The position numbers and the translations under genes are program-made. 64,000 nucleotides of DNA, taken from NCBI GenBank assembly GCA_034336665.1, contig CM067592.1:28865819-28929818 (forward strand). The letters are read 5' to 3'. Below are positions 49,150 to 62,808 of the stretch, in pieces. The notes under the pieces are model-generated. The model was not told where the DNA came from. It did no database searches and worked only from the letters and a program-made list of their open reading frames with translations. Source of the DNA: Luscinia megarhynchos. Its lineage: Eukaryota; Chordata; Aves; Passeriformes; Turdidae. Position 1 is the first letter of the stretch. Each line of letters begins with the position of its first letter.

Positions 49150-49197
49150 ACTCTCTCTCTCTCTTCTTTCTCTCTCTCCCTCTCTGTCTCTGTCTGT
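49150..49197 (+). repeat. (CT)n pyrimidine microsatellite
   Basis: An imperfect CT repeat with TTCTTTC and CTGTCTCTGTCTG interruptions. Confidence 0.9.
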
Positions 49198-51511
49198 GTA
49201 GTGTTTCTCTTGTTCAGTTTAAGACCAGATGGGCTCTTTTTGTTTTAGCCTGAAAAAGCATATTTTTTTTAATAGATGACAAAATAGAAAAAAAAATGTC
49301 ATGTATTCAAAATTAATATAACTTCTCATAAAGTGTTAAAAGCACATAGCTTTGTACTGAAAATCAGCTTTATATATCTGAATTTAGCAAAAAACCATTT
49401 TTTCCTTCTTGACTTATTTGGCATTTCCCATGATAAATGCTTACACTTTTGAGTAATTCAAAAAAGAGGGAGGGATATAGAAATTGTCTTTCTAGAAACA
49501 TGCAACTGTGGAAGAACAGTTTGGTACCAGAGTAGTGCACTCTTGCAGACTCTCAAAAATATTATGAAAGGGGATCTTTGTGCATAGTTTTCAGAAAAGA
49601 GCTCTGGCTCCTAACATTCTTTATGCTCTTATAGAAAGAATAAGGCATATTCATTGATTTTGCTGGTGTTATGCAAGGTCCAGTATTTCATAACACCACA
49701 TAAACCCAGAGAGAGAGAAAAAAGCAAATGAGACATTTCATATTTATGGAAACTAATACCTGAGGCTGAGTTGACCAACACACCTCAAGTATCAACCAGA
49801 CGCAAAAAAAGAACAGGAAAAATCCCACACCAATACAAAAATCCCCTACCACAAGCATCAAAATTTTAACCTTTTTACTCGACTGTTGGCTATGTTGACA
49901 ATTCCTTGCAAAATACTCTTTTCATTAAAAATATATATCTGGCCTACAAATTTTTCTAATAACAAGCAAAACACAATGTGCAATTTTAAAAATTCCGAAA
50001 TGTTAACAATAGGAAAGATTTTATCAGTTCTTTGAGCAGTACTTTGATACATAAAATAAAGATTTTTGTCAGGTAGGGGACAAATGCAGTGTCTTTAAGG
50101 TTCTGTAGAGGACAATATATTTCTGAAAGAGAAATGTTCAGTCACTACTTTTCAAAAATTGTTTTCCTTCTGGATTCTATCCAGGATTTATACTGAATCA
50201 CTTCTACACTGCACAAAAAACCAGTGGAAGTCTACTACTAAGAGACCATCGAGGGCTTTGGCTTTGAAATCATCTCAATTCTTATCCAACCTCTACAACA
50301 CTTTGCACAACTGTTTGATACAGCATTGTAAATTTTCTAAATTTTGTTTAACTACTGTATGGGGAAACAGATCAACTTCCTTTCAATTTCACTTTTGGAT
50401 CAAGATTAGGTCTAGTGATGAGTGAAGTGAATACTAATTTTTTACATCCCAGCAATTGCAACAGTAAAAAGGAACTACATTTTAAGAGTCCCAGCAGATT
50501 TCTTACACAGTGTGCATGATCAAGCAATTCCCATGAACAATTTAAAAGTCATATTATACAAATTTAAAAAAATCAGTCTTACACTGTTTCTTTTGAGATC
50601 ATTAAAAATGATTCATTATGTCACATATTAATCCACTATACTTACCATACTTCACAAGCCTCACCCCTGTCCTGACCACTGATAAACACACTGCTTTGAA
50701 GAAATGGAGGCAAATTTATCTTTTCAACAAAATTTATGTTAAAAGCTATCTTAATAGATTGCTTATTTTAATCAATTCAGCTTTTTATTTTTCCATATGG
50801 ATAAAAATAGGAATGTTTAGAATTAAATTCAGAATTGTGTAACTATATCCTAAAAAAAACAAATGTGCAGACATTGATTGCTATATAAATAATAACAAAA
50901 TATTTTTACTTGGATTAATTAACAAATAGAATTATTGCCTACAATTGATTACTAGCCTTGTAATTAGGAGTGACAACAAAGACAGTTACAAAGAAGATAC
51001 CATTTATGAAATGCAATGATTATACATTCTAATAACAAAAGTCCTGCTCTTTCACCATAGAAATTCAAGTAAAGAACTCTTTCTGTGCTGCAATGCTGAC
51101 TATATTACAAACAAATTATTATTATGTTACATGGTTAAAGGTAGACTTTTTTGTCTATCAGAAGTATTTTTTATGGATTGTGTCAAATCTAATTAACTTC
51201 AACAGACAATCAGATCTGTATAGATAAATATAAAGATTTATTTTGAGGTTTGTGTTCCTATGTTTTCATAAATATGTCAAAAAGCACATACATTATAAAA
51301 AAAAAATCATTCATGGAGAATCTGCAAGAAAAGCCTTCAGATGAATTTCAGAAACTTTACTATTTCTTCAGGAAATGAATAATACAGCACACAAAATATC
51401 AGACCATCTTTGGCATTTAAGAATGCTAAGGAAGTTGTCTGGGTCATTTCACTGATAGTTCCCATGCTAAAATCTAGAAAATAATATGCGAAAAAAAAAA
51501 TCAATAAACTG
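49198..51511. other. AT-rich unique DNA, nothing recognised
   Basis: No gene or element recognised. Open stretches up to 88 codons (50159-50425, plus) show no domain. Confidence 0.6.
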
Positions 51512-51664
51512 ACAACACAAAAAAACCCCAACACAACAATACAAAAAACCCCAAAAAATCAACCAACCAACCATTCAAACAAAAAAAAACCCCACAAAAT
51601 CAAACCAAACAAAACCAAAACAAACCAAAAGAACCCGAAACAAAACAAAAAAAGAACAAAAAAA
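51512..51664 (+). repeat. 153-bp A/C-rich tract
   Basis: Nearly all A and C, in blocks such as AAAAAAACCCC, (AACC)3 and CAAAACCAAAAC, with a handful of other bases. It is the longest A/C tract in the window and lies just 46 bp before the long GAAA tract. Confidence 0.9.
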
Positions 51665-51710
51665 TGTTGGTGATATTGAAGATCATGTTTGTCTAGGCAT
51701 GTATATTTTC

Positions 51711-52121
<411 letters not shown>

Positions 52122-55100
52122 TAATTTTGCATGGATAGAAAAGGGAAGTAAATTAAGAATTTATACTTCAGTGGAGGATATGGTGAGTATTGTAGCAATA
52201 GTCCAAATATAGTCTTTCACTCAGAAGTTCATTGCTGCTTGATGATATTCTCCAAAACTAATAACATGGTAAAGCCTATAAACAAACAGAGTAATGAAAT
52301 AAAATGAGCTTAAAAATGGATTATTTAAACTTTCAGTGTTTGGAGTAAGATTAAGAGCTAAATAATTTTCCCTGCTAAAGCTAAACACTACAACTAATAT
52401 ACTTTGGTTTTTTAATAACCTCTTTCAACTACAAGCCTTGACATATCTCAGAAAGATAAATGTTAAATGCAAAGGTAGTCAATACACTAATCTTTTCTGA
52501 AAAACAGCAGAATATTGTGCACTGCACTATTTTATCTGAAATCATTGCTGTTTAGCTCATTCTGTTAGCTGAGCTTGCTAATTTAGGGACTAACACTGGT
52601 ACTTTCAAACAACAAAGTAATCAGAGTGGAAGCTCAGATACTTGAGGTGCCATTGGTCACACACCTACTGGCAATATTAGATGAGAGATCCAAAAGTTTT
52701 AATAATGAGGTAAATTCCTACCGCAGCAGAACTACAAAATTTGCAATAATTGTTATTTGTCTAATTCAGTAAATAAAGATTGGAACATTGTATAATATTC
52801 TAGGTAAATATACAGAACTTACCTCTCTAGGGAGGAAAAAAAAATAAACAAATACAAAGGAATTAAAATCTGCAAAACAATTAAATGCCTCTAACTCTCC
52901 TGAGCAGGCTTTCTCTTTTTTTATTGCTAATTAATATTTCCAATTTTTTTTTCCTTAAACGAAACCAGAACCCATATAGTCAAGGTCTAATGGAATGTAA
53001 GAGGGAACAAACCATTTTCTGCTTTCCCTCAAGGTCTTACCAAATGGCTTCAATTTTCTTATTCATGGCGCCTACTATTGATGCAGGAGCACAGACTGAC
53101 ACAAGTAAGTTTATTAGCATAAAATTCTCTATTTGCATGTTTAGATGATATAGTATGTCAGCACTGTAACAATGCTTTGTACAAGTAATCCACTTTGGAG
53201 CAAGGATTACAGGATTAGGAATACAGGAACTGGACAAACAATTCCCAGGGATTAATCCTCTCTTTTTGACATCCTTATTTTTGTGGAGCAACCTGTGGAT
53301 CTACAATTAAGTTTTCTGTCTCTTTACTCAGCACTGCTCACTGCTTTGTTTGAAAATAAGAAAAAAATTATAATGAGCATAAAGATTACTAAATTTTTTA
53401 TTCTCTTAAGGAAAATTATGGAAATTAAGGAGGATAGAAATTTAAGAATGCTTAAGTATCCATCTTTTCAAAGACATAGTTTCTAAATTGCTTACTAATG
53501 AAGAATTTCTCTGGGTTTTAGTAAAAATTTATTTTCTGTGGAATGCTTACCTGTTTATTGTTTCAAAAATATATTTTGCTTCTTATTTTCCTCTATAAAA
53601 AGTTGCAAGCAGAGAAAACTTCAAGTCAGGTATAAAGCTATCACACTTTAATGATTTAGTACCAACTGCCTCCTAGACTGAGTTTGGGCTTCCTAGACCA
53701 TAAAGGGTAGTGAATAGTGAGAATATCTTTTTGTATAGATTGCCAAAAAATTTTGAGACAAAAAAATGGAAAGTTGCTAGGAATTACAATGGCAATGAAA
53801 CTAGTAAAGTATGCACTAAAAAAAAATAAACCTCGAAACAAAGATGTCAACATATTCCAGTAAGTCTGAAATATCATGGAAATGACTGTCTCACCTCAAT
53901 ATATGGATCTGAAGTTATAGAAATTAAATTTGTTTGGTGTATTTTCTTCAACTCCACCCTAGAAATTGCTATTAACATTAATTGCAACTGTATGTACAGA
54001 TCAGAGTAAGACACCCCACGCTGCAGATAATAAAATGTTCATGCACAAAGGGGAGGAGAAGGAAATCCTAATAATAACATTAGGAGCTACTCATTGCAAA
54101 TTGGAAATTACAGACCAGATGTTTTTAATCTATTTTTCCACACTGGGTGCAAACTCAGAACAGCAGCACATTCACAGTAGCAAGGATGCTGATTATAAAA
54201 AGTTACCACTTATTTTTCAAGCAATGGATGCCCTTTCAGAAAAAGAATACAACCTCCAATACTTAGACAGGTCCCTTAATTCCAGATAATTTCTCTAGGG
54301 TTTTTTTTTGTGGTGAGAGAGCATAATGTTTTTTTCCTAGTCAATTTTGTCCACCTTCTCTTCCCTAATGCAGAAGAGAAAGGGATATGCTAAAGCTCTC
54401 CTATGTATTTGTTGCATAGCTGTGCCTTTCCCTTCCTCTATAGCATATATACAGTTCCACGAGTTCAGCCATCATCTTCTAATTTCTTATATCCTTTTCT
54501 GTTCTCTGTTTCCTTATCAAACACGGACAGACACATATGTCAATGAGGAAACTGAATTAAATTCCTCTGTTTTCTTAGCAACAACAAAGGGTGGAGAATA
54601 TGCAAGTATGATCATGTACTTGACTTTTGACTTACTAAACATTCCCTTCTTGTGTTCTAGAGATGAAAGCATTAATTTTCCTCTCATTCCATAACTACTC
54701 TGAGAATGAATTTTTCTTTATCAATCAATAAGTGTTTCTTTCCAAAAAACAACATCTGCAAAAGGGGTGACAACAAACCCAGAACATGCACTTGGATTGA
54801 GCACAATGATATAGAACAACACAAATTGCTTTGCACTGAGAGAAACTAAAAGAAAAAAAGCATTGTGTCCCTCAAAGAATCAAAGTGTATTATTGTATAT
54901 ATTTGTAATGGAAGAGGCTTTGTAACAAAAGCTCAGGGGGAACATCGTTGCAATGCTTTCTAGACATATGCCTTGTTTCTGAAATCATAATTTCAACTTG
55001 CTTCTACCCTAATCCAATCTCTCCCCAAGAACATCATCAGAGGAAAGAGGAACCAAGGCTTTGTAACAAATCCCCAAGCGCCTATGACATGTAATCCAAA

Positions 55101-58100
55101 ATGTCTTGAGTTGACCCCCATCTGCTAATGCCTGGCCTCTATTAATAGAACCATATATCAAGGGCCAGCATAGCAGAGCTCATACCCTTTGGTAAAGTCT
55201 CAGGATAAAACAGAATTCCTGTATAAGTATTCACACATCTTTCTACATGGCAGCAATTGGTCTTTGCAAAGACGAGGTTATATGAGTTACTACCTTTGGA
55301 GCACAAAGTCCTCTGCTTTTCCAGATATCATAGAGGCCAACAGCAAAAAGACGTTACTCTTCTCTATACTAACTTTGTGCTAATTATGGCTCCTGTATAA
55401 AAGAATAAGCAAACCAATTTGCCACAATTTGTGTAGAATTTCACTCTTTCCTTCCTGTGAGAATATTATGGATGTTAATGGACTTGTTATTCCAGATAAC
55501 TCATTAGACTAAGAGAGTAATTATTCCTCAAAAACTGAAAGTTACTTTGAAACTATTTTCTGGAAACATCATCTGGCCTGTAAAATTAAATATATGCACT
55601 GCGTTCTTTAATTAGTATTAATTACTTGTACCTAACCATTAATAATTCCTACATCCTGTTAATTTTTTAAATAACCTGTCTGTCCTGCCATTTACACCAT
55701 ATAGATGTTCTGTATCCACTACAGTCTTTGGAGTTCTACATGTGACCGCTCTATTGTGTGAAGGACCTAGATTTATTTTTAAAAATGCCCTACCCATAAG
55801 TTTCATATGCAATCACTGTCTAAGCCCCAGGGTCAATAGTAATTTTTGAAACTTCTAAATATCTTTAGTAAATTAACTCCTCTCCAAAATTTTCTCATAC
55901 AGAGGTTGTTCCATGAATTAAAGCATCTTTCTCTCTCTCTCTGAATCTGAGCCCACTTCTGTTACACTCTATCTTCTTGGAAACCAGAATTCTGTGCAGC
56001 TAAGGTGCAAATCAAGTGTAGGTTTATGCAGAAACATAACAAGATGGAGGTGTTTTTTTAAAATTTTGTTGAGATTGTTTTTTTTTGTCCTTTCTGTCCT
56101 TTTCAACTTTATATTCTATGAAGATAATAAATAATTTTCATCTCCATGAAGACAGAGACCATAAACATGTTTGAGAAAACTTCCTTGTACTTCTGCATGT
56201 GGGGCAGATAGGCTATTCCTCTTTGTATGGTAAAATACACAGGAAGAAAAGAAAATTTCCCAGGATTTCAGAATTTTTGTTCCCTGTTTATTGAATTATA
56301 TCTTGCTGAGTAAGGATGGAATCATCTCTGGTTTTGTGGTACACTTTGCTAAATGTAAATTCTAATCTGCCACACTATTACCATAGACAAAAAGCTGACT
56401 AAAAATTTATATTAAATGTTATATCTTTGGGTTTCCAGAGTGATGAAAGGACCACTTGAGATAGTCTATATTACTAAACATTTCACTAGAAAGGCAAAAG
56501 AATGCACTCTGGAATCTTTACCATCTAGATGAAAGCATCTAGAAACTAAAAGTATGCTTACATAAAATTACCACTCTGTTTCTGAGCATGATACGTAACG
56601 AAAAAGAAAAGTACTTCATAAATCTTCAGCAATAATGAGCTACAAACGAATTATTTTAGTAAAGAAAATTTCCTATACTGTTTATGTGCATATATATCCT
56701 AATATGCTGCAAGGAAGACATAATTGCCACCAAATACAGTACCTTTATTTTTGCTGAATTCAAACTAATCTGAAGTACATAAAAACTAAAAACCTGCTGG
56801 TAATCACTCAAGGAGTAGAATCTTAATACTAACTGAAAATACTGAAAATCTATATTGGGGATATATATTGAATATACACTTACAGCTTGTTTTATCTGTT
56901 TTAAATATAAAGGATTCCCTGAGATTCTTTTTTTTTTAAAAAAAAAAAGACTCAAGGGAAGAAAAAAAGGATTCTAAAGGGCAGAGAACAAATTCAGAGT
57001 CTCAGTGTCCCCTATAATTTAGCTGATAAAATATTGGGAAATTAATATACTGGTTGACATTTTTTTTAATAATGCTGCCATCACAGGCCCAGATCCTTAT
57101 CTCTGTGGTTTAAAACAGGCTGAGTTATTTTTCCCACCAGAAAAAACATGTAAAGATATTACTGTTTTATGGAGAAGACTATTTTTCATTTTACTCTAGA
57201 AAGCATATTTATTATATGACTGAAATCTCTGGTCATGCATACCTTAAAAAAGGCAAAATGTAGTGAATTGCACTTGTATTATTCCAATAAAATCTGAAAT
57301 AAGTGGAATAATAGAGCCACATTTTGAAGTATGTAGCTCTATCTCCTGTTTTACCTGGCTCCCTACCCCCATTTTATTAGAGTGACTGTCAAAAAAACAC
57401 TGTTGCTTTAAACAGATATTATTTGTCTATAAGTGAAAAAGACCACATTTTTTAAAGTGTATCTCAGATTTGTGCAAAAAAGGTATCAAAAGACTATTCA
57501 AATGCATACAGTTAATGCATTTAGTTAATTTACATGAATAGAAATAAAGGTAGAGTGTATTTTGGATGAAAACATGCTAGAAGTCTCAATCCTTTTTCAC
57601 CAGTGTGTAAAAAAATAAAATAAATTATAAGTAAGTTTTTATCTTGGTCCTTAAACTCATCGTGGAAATAAAGGAATGGTTAATTAGAAACAGTTAGTCC
57701 CCTAGCAATATTTATTATTTAAATCAAAAATGGTATTATTACTTCGTAAGATGTTCCCTCATGTAACTGATCTCTGAAAGCACAACATTTTTCTCTAATC
57801 ATGAGTGCATGTGTAAATACTTTGACAGAGTGGTTACTTTCAGAATTTCTGTAACCAAGATCCTTGGGAAAATATTAAATTCATTAAAATTCAAAGAAAA
57901 GAAAACAACATATTCAAAATAGTACTTTTGTATTATTTTAGAACTTTAATAAAAATATTGTGATAGTGGAAACTTAAAAATAGAGTCAATATAAATAAAT
58001 AAAAATAAAAATCTTTCATCTCAACTAATTAGGTTCACAAATTGCAAACTTTTCTCCTTGTTTTCTTAAAGTCGTATATAAAAATTTGAATAGGAACCAA

Positions 58101-59495
58101 TAGGTTAAAACAAAACTGTTGGCCTGATGTCCCGCAATAAGCATTCAATCACAGAAAATAAGTCTACTTTAAAATTATTAGAAAGTCACACAGCCTGTAC
58201 ACAAAATGTAATTTCTTTTATATGAAAATCTTGCCTAGATTTTTTTTTATTTGACAAAACAGTGTGTGCAAAAAATTCCTTATACGGCATATATATCATA
58301 CTGAATTTTTGAATGTTATAGTTAAAACAGTGAAAAAGTTGAGCTTGACTGTATCAATATTAAAGAAATTTGTAACTCCATGAAGCATGTGCTGTATTGT
58401 ATCTGCTTTTCTTCTAGACTTTTAGAGACAAATATTTTCAACCCTGGGCTTCAGCCATTTAAATTCATTTTTTATTTGGAGAAACCCTAAACTACAATTT
58501 TCTTAGAATATTCTGCATATCAGTACATCAAGGGAAATAGTTTCACTCTTCTAAACCCTAATAGGAAAGATCCAAATGAAATTACACCATTCAAAACATA
58601 TATTTTGGGGGAAAAACCAAAGAATGGCTGTATCAGGACAGTGATTTACAGAGTGAAAGACAGAGTTGTAATTATCCTTCTGGAAGAGTTCTAACAGTTT
58701 GGTTTATTCTGTAAAGATTATATTTGAAAACAAGTAGTGATGATGATTTCGCAAAAAACCCCAACTATAAAATAATTTCTAGCCACTTACACTCAACCTA
58801 CCTCCGCAGATGTTCTGTAGGACAAAAATTCTATCCATTCAGAAATTAACCAAGTTAAAACATTTATTTCCTTGTCAAACACCTCTATGCAGCAACACGG
58901 GCTGATCTTGGAATGCTTATTCAGCTCAGGATAAAAACAAAGCAAAAGCATCAGAGGTGTTGAGCTAGTCCTGAAGAATAATTTGTCTTCATCAATGCAA
59001 AGATTTTTCCACTGACTGATAAGTTGTCCTCCTGCTTCCAGCTTTGTTTATTTACTAAATTGTAATTCTACAAGTTTCAAAAATTATTTTTACAAAGGCT
59101 TTCCTACCTGAATGCTGAGTTTCACCTGAAGGTATCAGAGCAATTGAATAAAATTCTTAAGAAATACAATTTTGCCAAGTAACAAGTTTTACAGTGATAG
59201 AAATATGAACCGTAACATAACTTCATTTTCTACTTCACATGATGTTAAAATGGGATAGACACAAAAGCTGCAAACTCTCCTAAATAAATACAGCATGAAT
59301 TAGTAATGTTTAAAACAAAACCAACATTCATGAAATGTGATAAAATAAATGAATTCATGTAAGAAAATATTCAAATATATATGCTCTTATGAAACAAGTG
59401 ATGAAGACTACATTAAGAAACCTAAAATATTTGTTCATGATTACTGGGCAATAAAAGAATGTCAAAATAAGGACATTCTGACTAACCGGTTATAC
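52122..59495. other. AT-rich unique DNA with minus-strand splice-like signals
   Basis: No gene or transposon recognised in 7.4 kb. The minus strand holds a recursive-splice-like signal at 52817-52845 and a pseudo-exon with good splice sites at 53551-53593. The plus strand has an unusual run of open stretches (52885-53148, 53283-53486, 53966-54289, 54347-54694) without recognisable domains. A (CT)n run lies at about 55928-55942. Confidence 0.5.
52817..52845 (-). promoter_or_regulatory. Recursive-splice-like site (acceptor abutting donor)
   Basis: On the minus strand nine T followed by CCTCCCTAG form a strong acceptor. Four bases later GAG|GTAAGT forms a consensus donor. An acceptor directly followed by a donor is the layout of recursive splice sites found in very long vertebrate introns. 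Here the AGAG in between means either a shifted junction or a 4-nt micro-exon. No transcript evidence is available. Confidence 0.3.
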
Positions 59496-59518
59496 AAAAA
59501 AAAAAAAAAAAAAAAAAA
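59496..59518 (+). repeat. Poly-A run, 23 bases
   Basis: Twenty-three consecutive A with no recognisable retrocopy body before it. Treated as a simple repeat. Confidence 0.93.
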
Positions 59519-62500
59519 TCTGTATGGATTTTCTGTGATCAATCTATTTGGTATTTGGTTGCTCTGAGTCAGTATATTTCCAAGTTCTGATTTAAATCTA
59601 GATAAAAGAAAGAACACTTTTGCCTGAATTTTCTTTTCAGACAATCCACTATTAGTATTTATTCTTCTTATAGAGTGCTTTTGTTTCAGGATAACCTAGA
59701 TCTAATTTGAGAAGAGAAAAAAAAAAAAGGAAACAAGAAAAAAATGCCTAAAGGGTTAATAGTGTAAAAAAAAAAAGAAAGTTAAAAATAACAATTGTCT
59801 TGTGTCTTCTGATCAAGATATGAAAAAGAAAATACATCTATGATGTAAGTTAGTGTATTACTAGCAATGGAAGTGATCTAAAGATCATGTAAGACAGTAA
59901 GTGTAGCAGCTAAAACTGGACTGAACTTTTAAAATAAAACTATACATTCATCCCCTGGCAATGTGCTATTATTCTGCCTCTATTAATTCTACTAAAATTC
60001 CTACATTAAGTAACAGAGCAAGTAATGTCTTCACTACTTGCCACACACACAAAATATCTTAGACTTTTTCCTTGAAGTTAAGCTATGTATTCCATCATAA
60101 AAGAGCTAAGGAAGAGAGGAGAATTGCTCAAGGATTGTATTCCACAGATGAGGTCAGAAGAAGGTCAGTTACTTGCTGACATTTGTACAGTTGCCAAATC
60201 AGGTGCACTTACATTTTTTTCAACTTTTCAGGAAGGGGCACTAAGATGCAGTAATATAACTAAAAACCAGTAATATGAACACGTTCTGTTTTCATTCACT
60301 AATGTTGATCTTGTTATTATATTCCATAAAATATGTAAGGGATAATCTGGCTGTGATAATCACCTTACAGATGTTGAGATAGTGTAATGTCACTCACTAC
60401 AGAGGGAATCACATCACAGGAGGCCTGTACCTCCTGCAAAATTAGAAGGCTGTCTGAGTGCCAAGCATTGCTGCAGGTGCATTGCTAGCACAGAGGTTGC
60501 TTTAATGACTCAGCAATGCACAAAGATAAAAACGTTTTGTGAAAAATGGTCTATTTGCCCTGAAGACAGATACGTGGTATAGGTGCAGAAACAACAGGAT
60601 CTCCATATTACAAAACATACCAACTGCCTTCTGAGATTCTGTAAAAGTTTTTTGTTCTGTTTTTTTCCTATTTGCAATATATATAACAACTGTGTCATAA
60701 AGGATCTCTCAGCATCTCAATGCTAGAATTTTGAAAAAGTTGCTTGGTATCAGAAATACAACCATACAATAGCATATCATTTGACATAAAAATGAAAAAA
60801 CCCCTCAAGTTCACAACAATCTTTTCTCAATAGCTTCCTAATATTTATCTTCAGATTCCACTATGTCAGACTACCATTGTCTCCTGCAGAGTTACATGGC
60901 CTGTATTTCTGAATAAATGCTGCTTTTCTTTTACCTGTGCATATATGTCTAATTTGTTGTTTTCCCACAGGGTTATATTAGCCAAACACGAAACTGGGTC
61001 AGCTTAAAATAATTCTGTGTGGTGCTGTAGGGGTGGAGATTGTTCGACTTTTTTCACACAGGCAAAATTATATTTCTTACTGAAACATAAAATACATTTC
61101 TGGTAAATTTGTGTGCAATTCAACTGTTCAAAGTACTCAGTCTTGTACTCTTCACTGACTCTGATGGGTTGATATTTTAGGCAGAATGGCAGGCAGAAAA
61201 GCAAATTAAAGTGGGTGCATATATCTAATGCCATTTGTGGCAATGACCTAAACTGCTGATATTCTGCAACAACAGATTATTCCAGTTTGTTCCAATCAGC
61301 ACTGCTAAACTGTTAACCAGCACCCTGCTATAGTATTTTCACAAAGCAATTGTAAAGACATCAAATTTAACCTGATATTTCTAACACAAATTTTAGGGGT
61401 ATCACCAATGACACACCAATACATCACAATGGCAGCTGGAAAACTGTATAAACAAGAATTGAAATGGAAAATGTTATAGCAGTTAATCCCCATGATATAA
61501 GATGCCAATCTTATATGCCTGACCCCATCTAACTAACATCTAACTAACCTCAAACATTAATACCTTTGGATTACTATTGACTGTCTGAATATTTGTAATC
61601 AAAGAATACTGTTCCAATACTTTAAGATATATTTGGCTAAAACATTAACTTAGGAGAATTGCACTTAATATAAAGCATTATTAGTGGTTACTATGAACTG
61701 TACTCTCGTTGTTCTTTCATATATTTTTTAAATTATTTAGAATCAAATTGTCCAAATAGAATGTAGGATTAAAAACACGCTAGATTAATTAAAATAAGAG
61801 AAATTGTAGACAAGACATAAATAACAAACAGTTGCTTTAATTGGGATTCTTAAAATTTATTTTTAAGTGTAAAAAATAAAATTCCTATCATGCAGGAAAA
61901 ATTATTATGTATAGAAAACATGTCTGTCTCCTCCCTCTGAAATGTTCTGTATATCATCATAAAAAGAAATAAAAATAGGCTTTCTGCTGAAAGTATAACC
62001 AGACTACTTATCTTCTTTCTTTATATAGATTTTTTAACTGGAACCACCATGAGTGCAAAGAGTCATTCACTGTATAAATTACAGAGTACGTGAAATTTAA
62101 GGTTAGTTATTAGAAGGAAAGGCTTTTTAGAAACTTCTTAGTATAATTCTTAAGTTCAACAGAAGTGGTAAAAGGTGGTAGAATGGTAAAATATGTTCAA
62201 ATAATTCTCACAGAAAGCACCCTGAACGCTAATCACTTTTTATATGACTAAGACATTTGTAAGCCATCTGTTAAGTGCAGAAGTAATAGCCTGCTTTTCC
62301 AGTTTGTAGCAGCACTAACTCTTAAGATCTTATATACAAAAAGCTAGGGAAATCTCCCAAAATACTAAAGCTAAATAAACTGCATAAAATATGAGTGCTT
62401 GTAACATAGCAGTATCCCTTGTGCTATATTAACCACAGTTTTAGCAGAAAACCTTCCATTCCATCATCTACTGAAGAAAATGGATAAATGAAAAATGAAA

Positions 62501-62770
62501 TCTATAATACCCTGACTTTGACAGTTAAGACACATACAGTTCATAAGATGAGCCCAGAAGGAATAGCATACCTCTAAATATTTTCACAGAAATTTGGAGA
62601 ATAAGAATAAAGAATCTGAACTAAGTTTTGGAAATACATTACGTTCTCACTGAGAGAAACAACAAGAAATTAAATTGTGATTGACTCCTCTGGGCATGCA
62701 AAACTAGGTTGGAGAGTGGTAAGCAAAAACAACACTTCCATGGCTAAATTTTACATTTCTCTCTCTTAGG
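59519..62770. other. AT-rich unique DNA, nothing recognised
   Basis: No gene or mobile element that I can support. Short A-rich runs near 59720-59775. Confidence 0.6.
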
Positions 62771-62808
62771 CAAAAAAAAAAAACCCAAACCAAAACCAAA
62801 CAAAAAAC
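62771..62808 (+). repeat. A/C-only tract
   Basis: Thirty-eight bases of A and C only: A11, then AAACCCAAACCAAAACC-type blocks. Same kind as the other A/C tracts. Confidence 0.9.

Noticed and set aside
59496..59518. Poly-A as the tail of a plus-strand retrocopy
   Set aside because: The upstream sequence is ordinary AT-rich DNA with no recognisable mRNA-derived body.
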